64,000 nucleotides of DNA from Paenibacillus sp. BK033 (GTDB lineage: Bacteria > Bacillota > Bacilli > Paenibacillales > Paenibacillaceae), in NCBI RefSeq assembly GCF_004345425.1, contig NZ_SLVP01000003.1:159975-223974 (forward strand). The letters run 5' to 3'. The translations under genes and the position numbers were made by a program. The stretch's first letter is position 1. The number at the start of each line of letters is the position of its first letter. Under the pieces are notes generated by a model. It made no database searches and was not told the origin of the DNA. It saw nothing but the letters and a program-made list of their open reading frames with translations. This document shows, piece after piece, positions 1 to 7,126 of this stretch.

Positions 1-269
1 AATATGATCTTTCTTTATTTTTGTTTATGCAGAAGATGAACTGGAAGCCGAAGCATTTCTCTAAGGTTAACGTGACTCCCAACCGCCCGGCAGATCTTAA
101 GTTGTCCAGCGAAGCGGCGAAGATCGTCCTTCTCAAAAACGAGGTGGATCGTCAGCTGTATGAACATGCTTACCGGAAATTTAACAAAAAGATACGCGAA
201 AAGATACTCGATTTGACCTATGACCAAGAAAAGCAGCTTAAGGCTTACTTGAAAGAAGCAAAAAAATAA
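1..269 (+). CDS. Sulfotransferase family 2-like protein, C-terminal part (5' end outside window)
   Basis: The reading frame is open to the left edge, so only about 88 C-terminal residues are present and the ATG/TTG codons near position 21 are internal. The segment NWKPKHFSKVNVTPNRP followed by KNEVDRQLYEHAYRKF resembles the end of bacterial sulfotransferase family 2 (heparan-sulfate 2-O-sulfotransferase-like) proteins, where a late N-x-x-D-x-x-LY-x-x-A motif is usual. Such enzymes transfer sulfate from PAPS to sugars or surface polymers. The PAPS-binding loop would lie upstream of the window and cannot be checked. The family call is from memory of the motif, and the rest of the gene is needed to confirm it. 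Confidence 0.55.
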   Translation, partial: YDLSLFLFMQKMNWKPKHFSKVNVTPNRPADLKLSSEAAKIVLLKNEVDRQLYEHAYRKFNKKIREKILDLTYDQEKQLKAYLKEAKK

Positions 270-291
270 TCCGCTTCCGCAACGAAAAAAA

Positions 292-311
292 GGCTTCACA
301 ACCGTGAAGCC
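292..311 (-). terminator. Rho-independent terminator of the MBL hydrolase gene
   Basis: A perfect 8-bp stem (GGCTTCAC / GTGAAGCC, loop AACC) is followed on the minus strand by a run of seven T. It lies 15 bases past the stop of the minus-strand hydrolase gene. It may also stop plus-strand transcription from the sulfotransferase, although the plus-side T-tract is poor. Confidence 0.85.
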
Positions 312-326
312 AAGCCTTCTCTCCCT

Positions 327-1313
327 CTATTCGGCAGTCCGGAACATGACCGTATCCGGCGTACCTGTCCGGATCAGTTTCCCTCGCTTCTCCAAATAAT
401 GAAGATGGGCGATCGTTTCCGACATCGCAAAGCGCAAATTATGGGGGTTCGTCCGCAGATGACCGCCAAACAGATGCTCGCATACCTCAAACGCGCTGTT
501 TGGCACTCTTAGCATCTCCCATAACTTGTCCAGCCGCCGCGTATGATGCTGTTTGATTTCCTGAATCCGGTTGGCAAATTCGGCGAACGGCTCCCGATGG
601 CCGGGAAAAGCCAGCTTCACCTTGTATCCGGACAGCTCGTCCAGACTGCTTAAGAAACAACCAAGCGGATCCTCTTCCTCACCCGGATTAAACGCAATGT
701 TTGGCGTAATATGAGGCAACACTTGATCCCCGCAAAGCATAAGTTCCTTATCGGGCTCGTAGAAGCACAGCTGTCCGAAAGCATGCCCCGGAGCATCGAT
801 CATCTGCCACTGCGTTCCTCCAAGCCGAATAGTCCCGCCGGCTTTCAAATAAGTGACTTCCGGCTGAGGCGATACTTGCCGGACAAAGCCGTCCAGGTTG
901 TTCTTTATGTCGAGCGTCAGCTCATCCGGCATCCCGTGGATGGCGAAATGCGCGCGGAGCTCATCCGCGTACGTGCTGCTCTCTCCCCACAAACGCCGCG
1001 TATAACCGTGGGAACGTTCCGATATATATACGGGCGCGCCGGTCCGCTCTTGGAAATACCCGGCTAGACCGTAATGGTCCGGATGCTGGTGCGTAAGCAC
1101 AATCCGCTTGATTTGCTCCATGGTTAGAGCGTGGTTGAGGAATACTTCCTCCCAAGCCGCAAGCGCCTCATCCGTATGAAGACCGGGATCGATAACGGTA
1201 TACGTCCCGTCCTCCTCGGAAATCAAATAGCTGTTAACCCATTTTAATGAAAAAGGAAGCGGAATTTTCGCCTGAATCCATCCGCCGTCCCATACCTTCG
1301 TCTCCACCGTCAT
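327..1313 (-). CDS. MBL-fold metallo-hydrolase
   Basis: Metallo-beta-lactamase fold protein of about 328 residues. The metal-binding THQHPDHYG motif lies near residue 80, a further metal ligand in DAPGHAFGQ near residue 180, CGDQV near 200, and a late FPGHREP histidine. The C-terminal 80 residues look like the helical winged domain of MBL hydrolases related to glyoxalase II and LACTB2. The substrate is unknown. The start is ATG at 1313, because AGGGAGGG (1324-1331) is spaced 10 bases from it; an upstream in-frame start at 1340 has no such site and would overlap this RBS. The gene follows fni on the same strand with an 87-base gap, so co-transcription is possible. Confidence 0.85.
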   Translation of the reverse strand: MTVETKVWDGGWIQAKIPLPFSLKWVNSYLISEEDGTYTVIDPGLHTDEALAAWEEVFLNHALTMEQIKRIVLTHQHPDHYGLAGYFQERTGAPVYISERSHGYTRRLWGESSTYADELRAHFAIHGMPDELTLDIKNNLDGFVRQVSPQPEVTYLKAGGTIRLGGTQWQMIDAPGHAFGQLCFYEPDKELMLCGDQVLPHITPNIAFNPGEEEDPLGCFLSSLDELSGYKVKLAFPGHREPFAEFANRIQEIKQHHTRRLDKLWEMLRVPNSAFEVCEHLFGGHLRTNPHNLRFAMSETIAHLHYLEKRGKLIRTGTPDTVMFRTAE

Positions 1314-1400
1314 GGATGCCGAGCCCTCCCTATAAGCCATTCAACCATCGTAATCTCTGCCGACAGTCTAGTATTCGCTGAACTTCCCGTACTTACTTGC

Positions 1401-2471
1401 TTACCGCGCTGGAATAAGCCGGGTTGTATGCTGAAGATCGGAAATCGCCGCGGCGCCGATTCCGAACATGGCTGCGCGAAGCTCAAATTCGATACGCTCG
1501 AACTGCTCAATGAGCTGCTCGACCGATACCCTCGCCTCCCCGTTTGCCGCGCGCGGAAGAAGCGCCCGTCCAAAGCCGGCAATATCGGCACCGAGCGCAA
1601 TCGATTTCGCCGCGTCTACGCCGTGTTTTAGACCTCCGCTAGCGATTACCGTCGTTTCCGGCAGCCGGGCTTTCACTTCCCTGATGCTCTCGGCTGTCGG
1701 TATTCCCCAGCTTGCGAAAGCTTCGGCGGCCAACCTGCGCATGGGATCGTTCTGGCGGTGCTTTTCCACCTGGCTCCAGGACGTGCCTCCCGCTCCCGCT
1801 ACGTCTATAAAAGCCGCTCCTGTCGAAGCAAGAGCCGCAGCCGTATCCGCGTCAATTCCCCATCCTACTTCTTTAATGCCTACAGGTACGGACAAAGCGC
1901 GGCACACCTCCTCAATCCGGGGCAGCAACGCGCGGAAGTTCGTATCCCCCTCAGGCTGAAATACTTCCTGCATGCTGTTCAGATGCAGGACAAGAGCATC
2001 GGCCTCCGCCATTTCCACCGCCCTGAGGCACGCATCGACCCCATACCCGTAGTTGAGCTGAACGGCGCCCAGATTTGCGATCACGGGAACGGAAGGCGCG
2101 ATATCTCTTATATAAAAGGAAGCCGCCATTTCCTCCTGTTCAATAGCTGCTCTCATCGACCCCAGGCCAATGGCCCACCCTCTTGTTTCCGCCGCTTCGG
2201 CCAGGCGCCGGTTAATCGCGCCTGCTTCGTTTGTGCCCCCTGTCATCGAACTAACCAGCAGCGGCGTACGCATGCGGCGCCCCAGCCATTCCGTATCCAG
2301 CCTGATATCGTCAAACGCGATTTCGGGAAGGGCGTTATGACGGAAACGAAATTGGTCAAACCCCGTTTCAATCCCTTCACCCGCTACGTTCTCCTGCAGG
2401 CAGATGCGGATATGCTCGCTTTTGCGTTTCGATGTGGAAGCGCTTGCCCCCGATATTTGCTCTACTGTCAT
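1401..2471 (-). CDS. fni: Type 2 isopentenyl-diphosphate delta-isomerase
   Basis: FMN-dependent type 2 IPP isomerase, which interconverts isopentenyl and dimethylallyl diphosphate for isoprenoid synthesis. Seen in the protein: KRKSEHI near the N-terminus, the TGGTNEAG loop, the QLNYGYG segment, HLNSMQE with its glutamine and glutamate, KEVGWG, the AGAGGTSW FMN-phosphate region, and a C-terminal ASGGLKHG/GADIAGFGR flavin site. These are in the order known for the Bacillus Fni family, and the length of about 356 residues is usual. The start is ATG 2471 with AGGAGGA (2481-2487) upstream; a longer frame to 2540 has no better signal. The type 2 enzyme is the usual isomerase in Firmicutes. No other isoprenoid gene is next to it. 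Confidence 0.93.
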   Translation of the reverse strand: MTVEQISGASASTSKRKSEHIRICLQENVAGEGIETGFDQFRFRHNALPEIAFDDIRLDTEWLGRRMRTPLLVSSMTGGTNEAGAINRRLAEAAETRGWAIGLGSMRAAIEQEEMAASFYIRDIAPSVPVIANLGAVQLNYGYGVDACLRAVEMAEADALVLHLNSMQEVFQPEGDTNFRALLPRIEEVCRALSVPVGIKEVGWGIDADTAAALASTGAAFIDVAGAGGTSWSQVEKHRQNDPMRRLAAEAFASWGIPTAESIREVKARLPETTVIASGGLKHGVDAAKSIALGADIAGFGRALLPRAANGEARVSVEQLIEQFERIEFELRAAMFGIGAAAISDLQHTTRLIPAR

Positions 2472-2634
2472 ATAGGGCAATCCTCCTATTTGTATAGCCA
2501 ACCTCCGCCGTATGCCTAAATGCCGCAGGCATTTAAGCATAAGCTTTAAGCTTTGCGAGAATACTTTTGTTCATCATAACCCAGCGATCGGGAACGGAGC
2601 AAGGATAGGTCAAGGACAGACGATAATTTTGACG

Positions 2635-2700
2635 TTTACAATCATTAAAATGAAATTTACAATCAATTTTGTTGTTAAAATGAATAATATATTTTAGAAT
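2635..2700 (+). promoter_or_regulatory. nagBA promoter with an upstream 21-bp-spaced direct repeat
   Basis: A sigma-A-like promoter is visible: -35 TTGTTA (2672-2677), 17-base spacer, -10 TAGAAT (2695-2700), followed by GAGGGGG and the nagB GTG start. Just upstream and running into the -35 region is a direct repeat: TTTACAATCA at 2635 and again at 2656, followed by AAAATGAA at 2647 and 2677. The repeat is a candidate operator; its regulator is not known. No GntR/NagR-like dre palindrome was seen. The nearby DeoR-family gene is one possible binder. Confidence 0.5.
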
Positions 2701-2731
2701 AGAATCAAATGAGAATGAGGGGGCATCTTCC

Positions 2732-3457
2732 GTGAACATACGAATTTTTGACACGCAATCAGAGCTCGACGCCTTTGCGGCCGATCTTTTTATCGATATC
2801 GTTAAAGCCAAGCCAAACGCGGTACTAGGTCTTGCAACAGGATCGACACCCGTGGGCATTTATGCCAAAATGGTAGAGAAATACCGGAAAGGCGACGTAT
2901 CCTTCGCCGGAGTTACGACATTTAACCTCGACGAATACGTCGGGCTTAAGCCTTATAACGATCAAAGCTACGCCTATTATATGAACAAGCATTTATTCGC
3001 TCATATCGATATTCCGGATACGCAGACCTTCCTTCCGAACGGCATGGCGGAGGATCTTGAAGCAGAGTGCGCGCAGTATGACCGCATGCTGCTGGATCGG
3101 CAGATCGATGTCCAGCTTCTTGGGATTGGCCATAACGGCCATATCGGCTTTAACGAGCCGGATCACGCTTTATCGGGGGAAACCCACGTCGTGAAGCTGA
3201 AGGAGGAGACGCGGGAAGCGAATGCGAGATTTTTCGCCAGCATGGACGAAGTGCCGGAATACGCGATTACGATGGGCGTGGGATCGATTCTGAAAGCAAA
3301 TTCGATTGTTCTCGTGGTACGCGGCGCGGATAAAGCGGATATCGTCAAACAAGCGTTGACCGGACCCATTACGACGGAGGTACCGGCATCCTTGCTTCAG
3401 ACGCATCCGCGCGTTACCGTGCTCCTTGACCGCGAGGCAGGAAGGATGTTGGGATAA
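2732..3457 (+). CDS. nagB: Glucosamine-6-phosphate deaminase
   Basis: Converts glucosamine-6-phosphate to fructose-6-phosphate and ammonia. Residues 33-48 hold the LGLATGSTPVGIYAKM phosphate loop, then FNLDEYVGL with the catalytic aspartate, and GIGHNGHIGFNEP with the active-site histidine and glutamate. The 241-residue length matches the short Bacillus-type enzyme, which lacks the C-terminal allosteric tail of the E. coli protein. The start is GTG at 2732, with GAGGGGG 8 bases upstream. The stop overlaps the nagA start by one base (TAATG), so the two are translationally coupled. Confidence 0.96.
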   Translation: MNIRIFDTQSELDAFAADLFIDIVKAKPNAVLGLATGSTPVGIYAKMVEKYRKGDVSFAGVTTFNLDEYVGLKPYNDQSYAYYMNKHLFAHIDIPDTQTFLPNGMAEDLEAECAQYDRMLLDRQIDVQLLGIGHNGHIGFNEPDHALSGETHVVKLKEETREANARFFASMDEVPEYAITMGVGSILKANSIVLVVRGADKADIVKQALTGPITTEVPASLLQTHPRVTVLLDREAGRMLG

Positions 3458-4635
3458 TGACACAACCAGGCGGCAAATCGCTGCTTATTCACAACGTACG
3501 GATCGTTCTGGAAAACCGGGTAACCGCAGGCAGCGTAAGCATCAAGGACGGCATTATTGCCGGCGTGAACGAAGGTAAGGAAGATACAGCAGGCTTTGAT
3601 CATGTTATGGACGGACAAGGAGCATGGCTGCTTCCTGGCTTTATCGATGTCCACGTGCATGGCGGATTTGGCGGAGATTTCATGGATGCCAATGAAGAAA
3701 GCTACGACACGATCACGAAGTTCCATGCTTCCCAAGGCACTACCGGGATGCTGGCTACAACCGTAACGGCCTCGCAGGAAGCGATTGAAGCGGTATTCCA
3801 GGCAACCAGCGCTTATATGAAAAAAGATATGCCGTACGCCCCGCTGCTTGGCGTCCACCTGGAAGGACCTTTTATCAGCCTCAAGTGGATTGGGGCCCAG
3901 AATCCCGCATTCCTGTCGCCGCCTCGTCTCGACTGGCTGGAGGATTGGACAGCGCGTTATCCGGGCGTTCTCAAGCTTCTGACGCTCGCCCCCGAGAATG
4001 AAGGCGCCATCGAAGCGATTAAGTGGCTGTCCGACCATCAAGTGGTTGTCGCATGCGGTCATACCGATGCAACCTTTGAAGTGATGACGCAAGCAGCGGA
4101 AGCCGGACTTACGCATGCCGTTCATACCTATAATGCCATGCGCCCGCTTCATCACCGCGAGCCGGGTACCGTAGGCGCCGTGCTGACCGATGACCGGATA
4201 TACGCGGAACTTATCGCTGACGGCCATCACGTGCATCCGGGAGCGATCAAGCTGCTTGCTTCCTCCAAGCCGGAGGATAAGCTTATTCTTATTACCGATG
4301 CGATCTCCGCGGCCGGAAGACCGGATGGCTTGTACGACCTTGGAGGGTTGCCCGTTATCGTGCAGGATGGCGTAGCAAGGCTGCAGGAAGGCAATTTGGC
4401 CGGCAGCAGCCTGACGATGATTAACGCATTCCGTTATATGCTGGAGAACTCCGGGTTATCCGTCAATGAGATCAGCCGTTATGCCAGCGCTAACCCTGCA
4501 AGACAGCTTGGATTGTTCGAGTCGACCGGCTCCATCGCCGTTGGCAAGCAAGCAGACCTCGTCCTTGCCGAACCGGATTTCAGCAAAGTGCGATCGACAT
4601 GGGTAAAAGGCAGACAGGTGTATTCGGCCGAGTAA
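3457..4635 (+). CDS. nagA: N-acetylglucosamine-6-phosphate deacetylase
   Basis: Amidohydrolase-fold enzyme that removes acetate from GlcNAc-6-phosphate, giving the substrate of NagB. Metal and substrate motifs are in family order: DVHVHGG (near residue 65), HLEGPFIS (near 130), ACGHTDAT (near 195), HTYNAMRPLHHREPG (near 215) and ITDAISAAG (near 278). The length of 392 is typical. Translation is coupled to nagB by the TAATG overlap. The operon has no PTS transporter or regulator gene of its own here, so uptake of GlcNAc must be encoded elsewhere. It ends in a strong hairpin shared with the convergent deoR gene. Confidence 0.96.
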   Translation: MTQPGGKSLLIHNVRIVLENRVTAGSVSIKDGIIAGVNEGKEDTAGFDHVMDGQGAWLLPGFIDVHVHGGFGGDFMDANEESYDTITKFHASQGTTGMLATTVTASQEAIEAVFQATSAYMKKDMPYAPLLGVHLEGPFISLKWIGAQNPAFLSPPRLDWLEDWTARYPGVLKLLTLAPENEGAIEAIKWLSDHQVVVACGHTDATFEVMTQAAEAGLTHAVHTYNAMRPLHHREPGTVGAVLTDDRIYAELIADGHHVHPGAIKLLASSKPEDKLILITDAISAAGRPDGLYDLGGLPVIVQDGVARLQEGNLAGSSLTMINAFRYMLENSGLSVNEISRYASANPARQLGLFESTGSIAVGKQADLVLAEPDFSKVRSTWVKGRQVYSAE

Positions 4636-4643
4636 ACAAACAA

Positions 4644-4680
4644 AAGAGCGGTTGAAGGATTATGTCCTTCAACCGCTCTT
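4644..4680. terminator. Bidirectional terminator between nagA and deoR
   Basis: A perfect 16-bp stem (AAGAGCGGTTGAAGGA / TCCTTCAACCGCTCTT, 5-base loop) has A-rich and T-rich flanks. It sits between two convergent genes, 8 bases after nagA and 1 base before the end of deoR, and can serve both strands. Confidence 0.9.
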
Positions 4681-4681
4681 T

Positions 4682-5479
4682 CTATTCCTGCTCTGCTGCC
4701 ACATGGACAACGATCCGATGCTGTCCGGCTTTGTCCGCCAGATCTCCCGTTAACGGCACATCGGTAATAAAAGCCTGCAGCTCGGGCAGCGCAGCGATCG
4801 AGAACAACGAGGTCTTGCCGACCTTCGTCTGATCAAATACCGCGTACGTCGTATGGGTACGCTTGATAAGCGCCTTTGCAATCTGGGCTTCCTGCTCCGA
4901 ATACGTCGTAATGCCGCCGGCAGCGGATATGCCGTCGACCCCGATGAACATCTTGCCGATATTCAGATGCGCGACCATTCCTTCGCCAAGCGGCCCGCAT
5001 AGCTCAAAGCTGTTATGCCGCATAATCCCGCCGGTTACGACAACCTGGACGCTGCTGCCCGCAAGCTCCATCGCGATATTGACGGCGTTGGTAACCACGG
5101 TGATCCCGCTCCGCAGCTTAAGAAGCTTGGCAAGCAGATAGTTCGTGGTTCCGCCCGACAAGCCAATCACATCGCCCTCTTCGATAAGCGATGCGGCCTT
5201 GGCGGCGATACGCTCTTTCTCCAAATACGACAGCCCTTCCCGTTCCGCAAACGCTGTGTCGCGGACCGTATTCATGCCGTCGTACATCGCGCCGCCGATG
5301 GTTCGGATGATCGGATACGCCGCTTCCATTTGCTCGAGATCGCGTCTAGCCGTTGCCTCCGAGCAATCAAAGCGTTCCACCAGCTCTTGAATCGTAATGC
5401 GTCCTTGCTGCTTGAGCAGCTGCAATATCGCTTCGCGTCGGCGCTGCCCCTTGGATCCAGAAACGTTCGAATCAACCAT
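4682..5479 (-). CDS. DeoR/GlpR-family transcriptional regulator
   Basis: About 265 residues. An N-terminal winged helix-turn-helix (RREAILQLLKQQGRITIQEL, then SEATARRDL) is followed by the DeoR C-terminal sugar-phosphate sensor, with LSGGTTNYLLAKLL and VVTGGIMRHNSFELCGP as the phosphate-binding loops. Members are usually repressors released by a phosphosugar. The start ATG 5479 lies 2 bases after the kdgK stop, with GGAG 10 bases upstream; a GTG at 5497 would overlap kdgK. Coupling to kdgK suggests control of keto-deoxygluconate or uronate use. Control of the neighbouring convergent nagBA is also possible but unproven. Confidence 0.85.
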   Translation of the reverse strand: MVDSNVSGSKGQRRREAILQLLKQQGRITIQELVERFDCSEATARRDLEQMEAAYPIIRTIGGAMYDGMNTVRDTAFAEREGLSYLEKERIAAKAASLIEEGDVIGLSGGTTNYLLAKLLKLRSGITVVTNAVNIAMELAGSSVQVVVTGGIMRHNSFELCGPLGEGMVAHLNIGKMFIGVDGISAAGGITTYSEQEAQIAKALIKRTHTTYAVFDQTKVGKTSLFSIAALPELQAFITDVPLTGDLADKAGQHRIVVHVAAEQE

Positions 5480-5481
5480 GG

Positions 5482-6435
5482 TTATCGCTCCACCCACGCT
5501 TTGGAGGACATGCGCTGTTCAACGGCGCTCCATTCCGGGAGAGCCTCCCAGTCGCCGCGCATTTGCACGACCAATGATCCGTTGATGCTGGCAAGGCCAA
5601 CCGCTTCCACCGGCGTCATGCCTTTCATCACGCCAGCGAGGAAGCCCGCGCAGAAGCCGTCCCCTGCTCCAACCGTATCGACTACCTTCTCGGCCGGATA
5701 GAACGGAACGCTTGATTCCTCGCCGTTATCGAGGACAACCGTCGTGTCGTCTAGTCCTTTGATAACCGTAACAGCCTTCAGCTGCTTCAGCTTAGCTTTC
5801 ACTTCTTCAAAGTCATCCGTCTGATACAGAAGCTTCAGCTCGTCCCAGCCCGGCAGGAAGTAGTCCGCTTCTTCAGCAAGAGGGAGCAGCACTTCGCGCG
5901 CTTCTTCAATCGACCAAAGCTTAAGGCGGAGATTCGGATCGAAACAAATCTTTACGCCGGCCTCTTTCGCAATCTGTACGGCCCGCAGCACCGTTTGCTT
6001 CGCGCTCTCGCTAAGAGCCGTGGTAATGCCCGTAATATGCAGCAGCTTGGCTCCGCGGATGTAATCCGCATCCAGCTCTTCGGGAGTCATCCGGCTAGCC
6101 GCGGAATGCTTGCGGTAGTAATGAACGGCAAGACGGCCCGCCACCTGCTCGCGGAACATCATGCCTGTCGGAGCCTCGTCGCTGAATTTGACGCGCGACA
6201 CGTCTACGCCTTCCCCGCGAAGCGTTTTCACAATCATGCGGGCGAATGGATCGTTGCCAAGCGCCCCGAACCAGCCTACGGAGCAGCCGAGTCTCGCAAG
6301 CCCGATTGCCACGTTGCTCTCCGCGCCGCCGAAGCCTTGCTCCAGCGTTGTTGCCCGTTCCAGAGCTTTGTGCTCCTGCGGCATAAACAATGCCATCGAT
6401 TCCCCAAAGGTTACTACGTCTGGTGATTGATGCAC
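5482..6435 (-). CDS. kdgK: 2-keto-3-deoxygluconate kinase (PfkB family)
   Basis: Ribokinase/PfkB-fold sugar kinase, 317 residues. The N-terminal FGGAESNVAIGLARLG, the VHYYRKHSAASRM segment with the tyrosines and arginine known to bind KDG, and the C-terminal DTVGAGDGFCAGFL with the catalytic aspartate together point to KdgK rather than fructokinase. The product KDPG would feed KDPG aldolase in uronate and pectin breakdown; no aldolase is nearby. The start is GTG 6435 with AGGAGGAG just upstream. It precedes deoR on the same transcript. Another PfkB sugar specificity cannot be fully excluded. Confidence 0.82.
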   Translation of the reverse strand: MHQSPDVVTFGESMALFMPQEHKALERATTLEQGFGGAESNVAIGLARLGCSVGWFGALGNDPFARMIVKTLRGEGVDVSRVKFSDEAPTGMMFREQVAGRLAVHYYRKHSAASRMTPEELDADYIRGAKLLHITGITTALSESAKQTVLRAVQIAKEAGVKICFDPNLRLKLWSIEEAREVLLPLAEEADYFLPGWDELKLLYQTDDFEEVKAKLKQLKAVTVIKGLDDTTVVLDNGEESSVPFYPAEKVVDTVGAGDGFCAGFLAGVMKGMTPVEAVGLASINGSLVVQMRGDWEALPEWSAVEQRMSSKAWVER

Positions 6436-6451
6436 GATTTCTCCTCCTAAA

Positions 6452-6569
6452 AAGAATTACCATTATAGCGGCAATGTTAATAGCCGCTGTGGTAATTCTT
6501 ACTTCGTAAGCATTGGCTTAAAGAATTACTACACAAGTAGTCATAATAATGACTGCTGTAGTAATTCTT
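6452..6569. repeat. Two tandem covarying hairpins, 69-base period
   Basis: Hairpin A: AAGAATTACCA (6452-6462) pairs perfectly with 6490-6500, with an inner AGCGGC/GCCGCT stem. Hairpin B: AAGAATTACTACA (6521-6533) pairs perfectly with 6557-6569, with an inner AGTAGTCA/TGACTGCT stem. Each is followed by a related CTTCGT(A/T)AGC(A/G)TTG tail. Sequence differences between the copies are compensated across the stems. On the minus strand hairpin A ends in TTCTTTTT just before the kdgK ribosome binding site, so the pair may be tandem terminators for the membrane-protein gene at 6589, a kdgK leader attenuator, or a duplicated mobile repeat. A TATAAT on the minus strand lies in the arm of hairpin A (6462-6467). 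Confidence 0.8.
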
Positions 6570-6588
6570 GCTTCGTTAGCGTTGATTG

Positions 6589-7014
6589 TTACTTGTACAT
6601 AGGGAAAGCCATGAAATAAATGACTACCACGTAAAGAATCAATACGATTAAGCTGAACGTGCGTGCTTTTGCGATATGGCCTGTCGCGCTTTGTCCGTCC
6701 TGAATCGAAGATACGATACGCTTAAGCGGCTTCGACATAATGCCGGATATGGCTGCGATCGCAAGGAACAAGACCGTTACGATGATCATCCAGGCAACGG
6801 AATAATCCGCCTGCGACATCATGTAGCCGCCCGTCAGCAGCTGAACAATAAGCGCATATTGCACAATCCGGTTTGCCGATACAAGGCCGTCAGCCAATCC
6901 GCCTTGTCCAAGGCCGGCAAGCTTTGTCGCTTTGCCGATCATGATCGGAAGAACGATATAAAAGCCCATTCCGACTGCCCCTAGCAAGTGTAAAAAGAAA
7001 AACACATCATTCAT
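6589..7014 (-). CDS. Small integral membrane protein of unknown function
   Basis: About 141 residues and strongly hydrophobic. Four membrane segments can be seen: FFFLHLLGAVGMGFYIVLPI near the N-terminus, ALIVQLLTGGYMM, WMIIVTVLFLAIAAISGIM and LIVLILYVVVIYFMAFPMY. No catalytic motif is visible. The architecture resembles DUF2269-type four-helix membrane proteins, but I cannot name the family with certainty. The start ATG 7014 follows GGAGGG at a 6-base gap; the longer frame to 7110 adds an unlikely N-terminus. It has its own promoter upstream and is followed by the tandem hairpins. Confidence 0.75.
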   Translation of the reverse strand: MNDVFFFLHLLGAVGMGFYIVLPIMIGKATKLAGLGQGGLADGLVSANRIVQYALIVQLLTGGYMMSQADYSVAWMIIVTVLFLAIAAISGIMSKPLKRIVSSIQDGQSATGHIAKARTFSLIVLILYVVVIYFMAFPMYK

Positions 7015-7049
7015 GAAATACCCTCCTGCATATGCGTAATCTACCAATA

Positions 7050-7078
7050 AGTATACTAAATGCCTGTCTGAAACACAA
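7050..7078 (-). promoter_or_regulatory. Sigma-A-like promoter of the membrane-protein gene
   Basis: On the minus strand, -35 TTGTGT (7073-7078), a 17-base spacer and -10 TATACT (7050-7055) lie about 35 bases upstream of the ATG at 7014. The spacing is ideal; the -35 has two mismatches to TTGACA. Confidence 0.55.
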
Positions 7079-7126
7079 AGAGAAGCCTCAAGGAATACGC
7101 CATTTCCCAAGCATTTTCGGCAATGT

